A DNA stretch of 64,000 bases from Stercorarius parasiticus (Eukaryota; Chordata; Aves; Charadriiformes; Stercorariidae): positions 498,092 to 562,091 of the forward strand of contig VWZL01000194.1 of NCBI GenBank assembly GCA_013396915.1. Reading direction: 5' to 3'. The notes beneath the pieces were generated by a model. The model searched no databases. It saw only the letters and a list, made by a program, of their open reading frames with translations, and had not been told where the DNA came from. The translations under genes were made by a program, and so were the position numbers. Positions 25,701 through 37,700 of the stretch are shown one piece after another. Position 1 is the stretch's first letter. Every line of letters starts with the position of its first letter.

Positions 25701-28700
25701 GGTTTTGCAACACTACTGAAGCTGAGCTACCAGCTAGGACCTGACCATTGCACCCTCCCTGATTTGGGGCTTTCTCTGCTGCAGCTGGATTCACACCTGG
25801 AATAGCCCCTCCTTCAGAGCTACTTTCCAAAGACTGCTCTTTTAGTTCCTTATTGGATTGTAGTTCTGTCCCTTGTGAGGCACCAGGGCTTTCCCTAGTT
25901 TCTGGCACTGATGAGGAATGGTTTTCAAGCACAATAGCTGTAGAAGTTGAACCTGCAACAGAAGTGAATGCTGGCAATGGAGCTGGTGCACACTGTACTT
26001 GGCTATTTGTACAATCAACTGCTGCAGCTTTACTCTCTGCTTGTGCAGAGGGAATGATTTGCTGTGGTGGATGCTGGATTATCAGAGGCCCCGAAACCAG
26101 CATCTGTGGGGCAACAAATACTGTCCTCTGCATAGCTTTCTTAGCCCGGGATTCTCTTAGCCGCTTCTCTCTCAGCAATTCTGAGACAGTTTTGGGCTTC
26201 TGCCTTTGCCCTTGGGCTGGAAGAGCTGCCTGTACGGCAGGAGTGCTGCTCTCGAAGACAGAAGTCTCCTGTGCTTTTAAGGCAACAGGTCTCCTGACAG
26301 CATTCCTTGGTATGCCCCTTTGCAAGTTCCTCTGAGTACAAGGTTGTGACGAATTGCCTACGGAGGAGGGGGAATAAAATAAAAAAATTAAAAAGATTGG
26401 ACGGTCTTTTCAAAAGCCATTCCTTAGCTATTAAGCATCAAGTAGCCTGCACAGGCAGCAGCAAAATTCCTGTTCGTGAGAGTCCCTACACACTACAATC
26501 TTCATTTAATCAAGTCCCACCCTGACATCCTTCAGACAATTCTGATGCAGTAGCTTACCACTTGTTCAGGAATGATGTAGTTTTCCCCAGAAATCACAGA
26601 TGGGCTAGAAACAGACCTTAACACCGCACAAAAGGACCTGTACCGGTCAGTACTGCATAGGCACTTCACACCAGTCAGGATGACAACAACAAACTGGGGC
26701 TTTGGTCAGTGACAGCACGTTCATTATAGCCAGCACCTTGCTGGAGAAGAGCGTAACAGCAATAGTCTACAGAACTGGTGGCCCAGAGCCACTGGTCCCC
26801 CAGCCCTTCGTCATTTTTTCCACTCCTTACCAAAGGGTAACATATTTAGGCAATAACTGAAAGATCCAAGAGCTAGCAAAAATGAGCATGACAATGTAGT
26901 TTTGTTCCAAAAGTTCTCCTTCAGTTAAATTGGTCATTAATGTAATGGTGATGAATTAAGTGAAAGTTCTTGCACATCATAAAAATAAATGTTCTGGTAG
27001 GTACCTGAAGAAGTCTCCGTATTCTGGGAAGCCTGCCAAAAAAATTATATTAAATTATACTTCTGAGATATCTAAAGATCATTAAAACAGCACAGATGTG
27101 AATCAAACACACATCTGCCAACATCTGATACAAGCAGGCACACAGCCAGCATTTTGTTATGCTTCTGAACCAAAAGGAACTGGTAACACACGCACACAAA
27201 CAGCACCACCGGCCACACACAATGAAAAATCTCTACTTGAGTCGAGACTTCAGTGGGAAAACCTTAGGAACAGACCACATGCAATACCTGCTGAGGCCTT
27301 CTTGCATTAGCCTTAAGAAGCTCTGACTGCCTTAGCCTTCTCTCACGAATAATCTTCATACAGCCATTGGTATCAATCTGAAAGAGCTGCAAGATGAGAA
27401 TTTCATTAAAATTTGATTGAGAACAAAAATATTCTGGTAGAGCCAGTGACAATACAACATGGATGGGACAGGCTTCACATGCAAGATACTGGGGACATTT
27501 TTACACTTACAGAAAAAAATCCTGACAGTACTAGATTTTGGATGCAGAATTTATTTAAGAAATATCATATACAAGCCATGAGGTCAGACTAATCCCGTAA
27601 TTAGATGATTAGTTTAAGGAACAAAGATAAACCATTTACTTAAGCATCAAATACAGAAATAGAGATCACCACTGCTTGAAAAGCAGATAATGCTACTAAG
27701 ACAGTAAAAGCTAACTGAATAATGCTACTAGGACAGTAAAACCTACCTGAATGAAAAGCGTGAACAGTGGAGTGCTCGCGAGACTGATCGACTTAATCTT
27801 CTCTTGAATAGAATCAGCTAGAAAAGAGTCCAACATCAAAGTCAGCTGGGCATTCACTTACAAGATGTCAGAAAGTAGCGACAAAAAGTAGGAGAGTACT
27901 ATCCCCGATGGGTCACCAGTACCTTTTGTCTGATGAAAAGCCATCTTTCCGGTTTGCAAAGTGCAAGGCAGTAGCACATTGCCCACCCAAGGTGTCACTG
28001 CCATTAGAAGCTTTCTGTCAAGGTTCATTCTTCTCAGACGCTCTCTCTCTTGACGATAAGTTTTCTCCTTGATGTTCTGCAGCCCCTGAAGCTTCTGACC
28101 ATATGTACTAACTCCAGATATTTTTGTTAAAACGGCAGCAGAAGGCTTTAGTATCTTTGATTGCTGTACATGAACAAATACATAGTTAAGAGTTCCAATT
28201 AGGAAGGTTCTACCATAATTGTCCCACGACAAACTATTCACAGAGCAGTTATGAAAAACAATCATTAGCTTTTCCTCCTGGGAATACAGTGCAAGAAGGT
28301 ATGCGATTCTATCAAAAAAACCATTTCCCACTAAATACAGCCTGGCTGTGCTCATATCACAAGAGCAAACAAGACAGAAGAGCCACTTACAAGTTTCCTC
28401 TGAAAGCACGTGTTATATCTTAATACTCTTCTCACATTCTCCAGGCTAACCCGCAGCACTTGCTTTCCACACCTGGAAGCCTTAAAATGAAAGCATACAG
28501 GAAAAGATAAATGGGAAAGCATCTCACAGAAAATTACTTGCACTGACTATACACAGAAGGTACAGAAGTTTTCAACATTCCTGCTGTTGAAAGTATTTTA
28601 TTAAATGAAATCAGCCCTGAAGTACAGACGTTTACCTTATCTTTTAGTCCTTGTGCATTACCACAATACCAAATGCCTACTTCATAAAAGCCTTTCTGTG

Positions 28701-31700
28701 AAGTATCTACAAAAACCCACACTGAGGGTCATAATTTATTGGCTGATTCTCTTTGCATTTTTTTAAGTCAGAACAATTTTGCTTATGTGAACTGAAATAG
28801 CAATTTAGACATTTAATATTTTGCTAGGGAGTATCTTCCTGCAAAAATGTGCTAGAAGGGTCTGTACTGTTTCAGTACCTGACCTGGAGTGAAAACCTAG
28901 CTCAGAATTAGATACAGATAATCTAAGTAACTTAATTCTTCCACACTCTAAGACAGTATGCCGTAGTCACCAGGGTACAGAGACACCACAATTCACTGGA
29001 CAATTCTGTGTCACACTACATGTAGGCAAACACAGACAGATTCCAGGAAATGCATGGGGAGGCAGTGCAAGAAACGTCTGTTTAATCCCACAGCTCAGTT
29101 TCCAACAGCACCCCCCAATGGCATAGCGAGAAAGCAGCCAACAGAGGCGCAAAAAACATTTTGCCTTTTAACTCATCACATACTCTTTTTACTGTAGCAA
29201 CTGCACTTCCTGGTCCTTTCTGATCTAAGCTCCAATCCCATCAAGAACAGAATGAGAATCCCAGGATTCACCTTGTTCATTACTTCTACTGGATTCTTCA
29301 CAATGATATCCGTTGAATGTGGACGTGCAATGCCTCTCAGGAGAGTGTTCAACTCTGTTGATTTGTCGGCAACTCTGTCCTTGTCTCCATCACACATTGC
29401 ACTTGGAACTTCACTGCTACTGGTCTTTGCATCAGCACTTGCATGCAAGAAAAGGGGTGGAATTTCGTATCTTCCTTGGTTTGACTCCTGTGTATTTGTC
29501 CGTGTTGGTATCCACAAATCAATGCTGGGAAATGCACGCTCCTCCTTGCTTGTCGTCTCCTCCTCACTTGTCATCTCCTCCTCTGAACTGTCTGGTAAGT
29601 CCAGTTCTATGTCTTCACTGCTACTCTCTGAAGAGCTGGAACTCTCTTGCACACGTCGGCGTTTTGTTGGCCTAGATCTTTTCTTCTCAGTCAAAAAAAG
29701 CACAGACGAGTTTTAGCCAGTGTTCACCCTTGTCTTGCAAATCTCTCAAATCAGTGAACTAAAATGTTTTGAGGCAGTATCCTATCAGTAAGGTGTGACT
29801 TGCAAAGGGATAGTTCTGCTTTATTTCTGCTAAGATTAACTAAATCCAGTACAACTGACAATTGCCTTTGGATGCAGATTTTTATTGGTTTATATTCTTG
29901 TATGCAAAGAAAAACTACAGATAGAGACAAGTCTGTGTTAAGAACTGATGCATGTGGAACTACAAACTAAGTACAGTGCTCCATCTCGACACATTTGGGT
30001 TTCCATGAACCCTTCTCTAGGGCAGGCGCGTTGCCAATGGAAACAAGACTCTCTTTAACATGGTCCGAATCAGCCAGAATTTCTCGAGTGCCTAGTACTA
30101 AAACTGGCAACTCACGAGATACACACATGAACACCTAGGTATATCCCATCCCTACAGGCACTTCAAGGCAACAAAGAAATTCTGGATAATACAAAAATAT
30201 GTAGCAAATTAACTTCAGACCTTCAGAACAAAGGCTGCTTTAAGACATCAAAAAATTAAGACCATGAGCATCCATGACAACATCTTGATTGTGTGAAATC
30301 AATGTCAATTTTGCATTGATTTCATAGGATTTTGCTTTTAGTTTAGAAAATCTTAATGAAAGAGACAGGACTGTGACATAGCAGAATTTTGTACAATACC
30401 TTAGACCCAATCATGAGTTTCCACTTGCTTAGACATTGGGAACCAGTCCGATGTGGCAATTCAGAAGCTATTTTACTCCAGTGACCTAAAAAGAATGCAG
30501 AGCAGAGCATACCTACTAATGGAAAAAACTGAGCAACAGGCCTTTGCAGTGCAGAACTTTATACATGTATTATTTCCTTGTATAAAAGACAGAGTTACTG
30601 TATTAATGGATCTCAAAACCTTAATACTCATTTGCATTCTTCAATCAGACTTTGTGCTGCTATACACTCAGCAAAAGCTAGAAAATACAACAAATGAACC
30701 AGTGATGAAAACCGTGGAAGGACTACACACTCCCTTGCAGCAGTAATAAGAGCGCTTAGAGGAAAGCTTAAACAGAATGCTGAAAAGCTATTTGTAAGGA
30801 AAGTTGTGTTACAGAAAATAAGAGAATTCTTTCACACGCTGTTTAGAGGAAAACTCACCCCTCTGAACTGTCACAGCTCTGATACCTTCCTAACACAGCT
30901 ATAGAACTCTTTACTACACGATCCCACAATAACTCAATTTCCAGGAACAGACTACACAATGAAAGGAAGGTTACAATCATCAATAAGAAACACAGCCTGC
31001 TAGCATCAGCTGCAGGGCTTAAAATAAAAGGGGAGAAAACTTAAATGATAAATTCCGTAGTAATACTTCTCTAAACTTCTAAAGATTAAGCCACAGAAAC
31101 ACTTACCCAGGCCATGCTTTTGAACCAGTTCAATTAGCTGCTCCTCTTCCTCTAAACTCCACTTGCCTTTCTTTACATCACAGTGCAATGCTTTCAAGTA
31201 CCTTCAAAATGAAAACATTAAAGTAAGGAACATTCAATCCCGCTTGTACAGTTCTGATCATTACTCCATGCTCCGAGTATGCATTCCTTATCAGATCTTT
31301 CCTTTGTCTAAGGGGTCCCATCCCTACTCCCTTGATACAGCACAGCTACAATCTCTTTATTCTCAAAAATATCAGGCTGCATAATTAAGAATTACAACAA
31401 GCAGCTGGCAAAATGGGTCACTGATATTAGGACATACTGTATGCTGAATCTTCTGAAGTTCCAAGGCTGAAAATTGCTCAGCATCTCATTATTTGTGTTC
31501 AGTTACAAGAAGTCACTGACTAGATCATTTTCAGATGCAAGCAATCCATGGATGACAACCTTCTCTCCCTACATTCACTCATGCACATTCAATGACCTCT
31601 TTGCTTTAGTTTGGGCAACATCCTTCCCAACTTCTGCTAATCCACAGGCGACTACACTAGGGAGCAGCACGCCACAGGCAACGATGCACTGTTCTCTGTT

Positions 31701-34700
31701 AAACTCAATTTCCATTTTTTGACTTCCAACTGCGAATGCGGGGTTATGTGGAGACAATGTTAGCGACTATATTTAGACCATAACCACTTTTTACAAAACA
31801 CTCTTTAAGGTGACACTGGTGTAAGTAAAAGAAACATACTTGTAATGTAAGTTCCATCTTGGCTCTATGTAGTAAACTTGAAAGCACAATTGCTACATTT
31901 AGTACTTACCGATCTCTGCACTGAGCATCACTCCGCCCTGGCACTTCTGTCCGAATTTTATACCAGTCACGCTCTCCATATTTCTTAACTGCAGCCAACA
32001 GCATCTGTGTTAATCAGACAAAGCAAGAGTTGAAATTCTCATCAGTAATAATCCTAACAGACCCAAGACAGAAACAGTTGCATTTCTTTCCACTGCTTCT
32101 TAAGTCTCTGAACAGAACTAAGCCCTCTTGACTTGCAAACTGCCCACCTTAGTCCATTTTGCAGGGATGAAACAAGGAAAGCCAAAGGCTGCCTTGGAAT
32201 TAAACCTGGCTAGGAATGTCAAGCTCAATAGGAAGGGCTTCTACAAGTATATTGGAAGCAAAAGGAAGACCAGAGAAGTTGTGGGCCCACTGTTGAATGA
32301 GACAGGAGCCGTGCTGACGGAGGATGCAGAGAAGGTGGAGTTACTAAATGCCTTCTTTGCTTCAGTCTTTACTGCTCAGCACAGCCCTCATGAGTCCCAG
32401 GCTTTGGGAAAAGTAACAGGGAAAGAGGAAGACTTCCCCTGGGTTGAGGAGGATCGAGTCAGGGATCAATTAGATATTCACAAGTCCATGGGCCCTGACG
32501 GGATGCACCCGAGAGTGCTGAAGGAGCTGGCAGATGACATTACTGGCCCGCTCTCCATCGTCTTTGAAAAGTCCTGGAGAACAGGTGAGGTGCCTGAGGA
32601 CTGGAGGAAAGCCAATGTCACTCCAGTCTTCAAAAAAGGCAAGAAGGAGGACCCGGGGAACTACAGGCCGGTCAGCCTCACCTCCATCCCTGGAAAGATG
32701 ATGGAACAGCTCGTTCTGGGTGTCATCTCAAGGCATGTGGAGGAAAAGAAAGCTATCAGAAGTACTCAGCATGGATTCACCAATGGGAAATCACGTCTGA
32801 CTAACCTGATAGCCTTCTATGATGGCATGACTGGATGGATAGATGAGGGGAGGGCGGTAGATGCGGTCTACCTTGACTTAAGCAAGGTGTTCGACATGGT
32901 CTCCCACAGCATCCTCATAGGGAAGCTTAGGAAGAGTGGGCTAGATGAATGGACAGTAAGGTGGATAGATAACTGGTTGAAAGACAGTGCTCAGAGGGTC
33001 GTGATTAGGGGCACAGAGTCTAGTTGGAGGTCAGTGACGAGTGGTGTTCCCCAGGGGTCAGTACTGGGCCCAGTCCTCTTCAATATATTCATCAATGACC
33101 TGGATGAGGGGACAGAGTGCACCCTCAGCAAGTTTGCCGATGACACAAAACCGGGAGGGGTGGCTGACACACCGAAAGGCTGTGCCACCATACAGAGAGA
33201 CCTAGACAGGCTGGAGAGTTGGGCGGAGAGAAACCTTATGAAATTCAACAAGGCCAAGTGTAGGGTGCTGCACCTGGGGAGGAATAACCCCCTGCACCAG
33301 GACAGGTTGGGGGCTGACCTGCTGGAGAGCAGCTCGGTGGAAAGAGACCTGGGAATCCTGGTGGACAACAGGATGACCATGAGCCAGCAATGTGCCCTTG
33401 TGGCCAAGGCGGCCAACGGCATCCTGGGGTTTATCAAGAAGAATGTAGCCAGCAGGTCGAGGGAGGTCATCCTCCCCCTCTGCTCTGCCCTGGTGAGGCC
33501 ACATCTGGAGCGCTGTGTCCAGTTCTGGGCTCCCCAGTTCAAGAAGGACAGGGAACTGCTGGAGAGGGGACAGCAAAGGGCTACCAAGATGATGAGGGGA
33601 CTGGAACATCTCTCTTATGAAGACAGAAAGATTTGGATCTCCAGTCTGGAAAAAAGATGACTGAGGGGGGACCTTATCAACACTTATAAATACTTAAAGG
33701 GGGGGCGTCAGGAGGATGGGGCCAGGCTCTTTTCAGTGGTGCCCAGGGACAGGACAAGAGGTAATGGGGACAAACTTGAGCATAGGAAGTTCCACCTAAA
33801 CATGAGGAGGAACTTCCTTCCTGTGAGGGTGGCAGAGCCCTGGCACAGGCTGCCCAGAGAGGTGGTGGAGTCTCCGTCTCTGGAGACATTCCAAACCCGC
33901 CTGGATGCGTTCCTGTGCAACCTGCTCTAAGGTGACCCTGCTCTGGCAGGGGGGTTGGACTAGATGATCTCCAGAGGTCCCTTCCAACCCTATGATTCTA
34001 TGATGATTCTATGATTTCACATTCCTTTGTGCCTCTGTTAAAGCTCAGATGTATATAGCCATGCAACACCTCAACAGACCTCTCCACTTTTTGCACCCTG
34101 CGATTCTAGGCCTTAAAGAACGGAGCTTACAGCATCTTCCTCTGGTGTCCAGGGTCCTTTCTTCAAACTGGGGTCCACACTCTTTGTCCATCGGTAAATC
34201 AGCTGAGCAGAATCTCTTCCTTCCATGTAATAAGCAACTGGAAATGCAAAGGTGCATTTTAAAGTCTGTTGCAAACAGTGTTTCTTCCTTTACTTACATT
34301 GTAACTGGGACATTTTCAAACAGTGGATCTCCATAAGAAGCATTTAAATCTCACCTTAAATACTTACAACAATGGTACACAATAAGAATTGAAAGAACAT
34401 GGCATACACAAAATGTTACTATTTATAATGGCATTATCCATACCAGGCACACGATGACCCAACAATCCATCTTGCAACAACAGAGAACTGCTAAGAAAGG
34501 TTTCAGCTCCAATATATATCAGATAGGTTCAAGACACCAGGTGTTATACTCACAGGCTTGGATTTAGGACCCCAGATACGTGGTTACTATTCTCAACTCT
34601 ACTCCTCACCAATCATACTGCCTCCCACACTTCTGAGGAACAGAAGCAGCAGTACTGAACCCCTAGAAAAGGATTCTGGGCACAGCACCAAAAACAGCTG

Positions 34701-37700
34701 GCCATGAATGAATGCTGCCCTTCTAGGGAAGAACTCTGATGATTTTGCTACAAAAACCAAAGCTCACGAAACCATCAGTACTTGTCAATAACTCTCTGCC
34801 AGTTTCAACCAAATTTCAAAGATGGATAAAGGTTCCAAGAGATACTAAGTTCTTGCTGATATAATGAAACTTCAAGGTAGGTACAGGAAAGGCATATATC
34901 CCAGCTCCCATCAAGGAGAGAGAGGACAACTCAGCCCTTCTCTTTCATTCATCTCCCCAACAAGGGGTTTTAGAGATCAGTACAGCTGTAGTTTCAGATG
35001 AGCCACAGCACTGTTGTGCCCTGTCTAGGTCACAGGCTAGAACAGTAAGGTGAAAACACAAAACTGTGACTATCCTGGAAGTGGAAACAGTCACAGGAAA
35101 TAAAGCTTTATTAATTCCTTGAATCAGAGCAGGCTGGGTGCTCTAGTATGCAGAAACATTAACAGACATAAGCCTAGGAGAACAAAAAAACGTTACAGGT
35201 GAATGGAAAGCATTTTAATTTGTAGGTCACTTACTTTTCTTGTATGGGATATGACTTCCTACTCTCATCTCTTGAACAAGCTCTAAAAGCATCTGGTCTT
35301 CACTTTTGGTCCATTCTTTCCTTTTCAAATCTTTGTTATAGACTTGATACTTCTGCAAGCACTGGAAAGGTGTCCTGTTGGTCTTGACACAATGAAAACA
35401 GAAATACGCACATACCTGGTTACTTATGAGGACAAAAAACAAGAGGGAAAGGCTAAACTACCAAACTTTTTTGGTATTGTTCTTGAACGCATCTCAGAAA
35501 AGCACTAATTGACAATGAATTAACATTACTGTCATTTTCTAAAAATTGACATGAGACACAGTTAAGTCAGAATTAACTGACTTGTCACGTGTTTCTGAGC
35601 TCAGAAGATCTTACCCCCAACTCCTGGGCTATAGTCTGCCAGTCCAGATGACCATGTTTAGCAGCTATCTTCTTTAGCTTCTCTATTTCCTCCTCAGTCC
35701 ATTCCTTTTTGTTGATGCTTGGATGCTCACAATTTTGCCAAAACTTCCTCAGTTCTTCTGAACTACGTCGTCCATCAAACTAAAAGAAAGAGCAAAAATC
35801 TGTTTTGTATTGTAGCTGGGACTGAAACACCTGGACAGACAGGAACACTGATGCAAGGAATATATTTTGCATTCCAGATACGTCTTATAGCTACATTTTC
35901 CAGAATTAAACACCAAATTTAACCAATAACATCAAATTTTCAGTGCCTCTGTGCCTGCCAAGTTGAGACCACAGAACAGTCAACTTTGAGAAATGCATGA
36001 TGGAAACAGTGGATGCAAACTAGACCAAGTCAGGTGATTCGCAAGAGAAGGGACACAGATATCAGAAGTAATAAATCAGCCGATCTCCCAACTTACGTGG
36101 ATGTTTGAAATTTTCTCCCAGTCATGCTCATCAAATCTGTTTCCTAACAAGTCACTTTCTGGGAGTTGGCTAAAGCAGAAGGTACAAGAGAAAGAAAGAA
36201 CCATGTTAAAGGGTTAATTCAACAGTCACTTTGTCTTCCTGATCTTGCTTCATCTTACTCCTTCCCACCTGTTATTGATTTCCACAAGGACTGAACACCC
36301 CCCAACTCAAAGCATCGGCTCTTTAGCCTAACAGCTTTGCCCAAAACAATCTTTCTTCTTTAAAAGTCCCCTACAAGATGATGTTGGCTTAGAAGGAAAA
36401 ACTATTAATGCAATATCAAAATACATTGCTCCAGGCATGTTAATGAGCAAAAGCTCAGAACTGTTGAGCTCTCTGCTTCCTTATTGCTAAATCAAGAACT
36501 ATTTAAAACAGCACCTGTATACTGGGTATAGATACTACATTTGTATATCAAGATCCAAAACACAGTTCTTCGTAAAGAACTGTGGAGATGAGAGCTCCTC
36601 CGAGTTTGAATTTTTTGCACTTAATTTTTTTTGCAAGTGAACACAAGTTTTCTCCAAATGTCCTATGTAGAAGTACTTGAGGAAGGAGGGAAATTTTTAA
36701 GAGGTAAACTCTGAGAACAGACTTTGATTTTCACCAAGAACATAAAAACATGACTTCTCACTTAATTGCCTCTATTTCTTGCTCCAGTTCTTTGATTTGT
36801 TTTTCCAAAATCTGTTTCTCCATTTCAGTCTTGACTTTTTCCAGTTTCTGATTCCAATAATTCATCCTGTTCAAAGACATTTTTATCATTACTTAATATG
36901 ACTAGGTGGGAATGAGGTCAATGGCATCAGAAGACATATGGCAAAGATGGTTTCCCCAGCAGTCTTTCATTCAAGTCTATCGTTCTTCCCTTCAAGTTTA
37001 TTTCCACACTACACAAAACTTATTCTTCTAGGTTTTCCCATACTGCACACTCATTGTCCTATCTTTGCCCCTTCAATGCAAATCATTGACCCAGAACAGG
37101 TCTCAGATTAATCATTTTGGTATTTACAGAGAGAACCAATGGTTGTTGCAACAACAACAAAGACAGACTGTACCAGCTCCTGGCACAGAGATCTCTTGCT
37201 GGACGCCCCATTATGACTCACTACCTAAAACAATTTCAGTTTCAAGCCCTGTAGACTACTTTAAGTTATACCACTGTGTGAATGGGAAGAAATAAATGGC
37301 CACAAAATGACACAATACCTCCAAAACAAAACCTCTCCACTTGCCAGATACCCACAAAACAATTATCAAGCATTTACAACGCAACCCGAATGCTATAACC
37401 TCTTGCTTACGGCTGGAACATTGCAGTCCAAGACCATTCGGTACCATGTGCACACCCAGATAATATAGACGTCAACAAAGAATGAAAGATGCTGCTACCT
37501 TCAACAGCATCGTCCTTTGCACCGATACCCACAGGACAGGGGAGTTTGAGGACCACTGCTCTAATTCACACAGCAGCTCTCCCAGGCCCAACAGCGGCAG
37601 ACAAAGTATCTCTGCTGTGTTTTGTAACGTTACCGAATCACAAGCAGTTAACACAAGAATGCAAGGAAGGTGGAATCTTCACATATATCCTTTCCTCCCT

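Noticed and set aside
32991..33587. 198-codon minus-strand frame opposite the CR1 ORF
   Set aside because: It is the shadow of the CR1 reverse-transcriptase frame.
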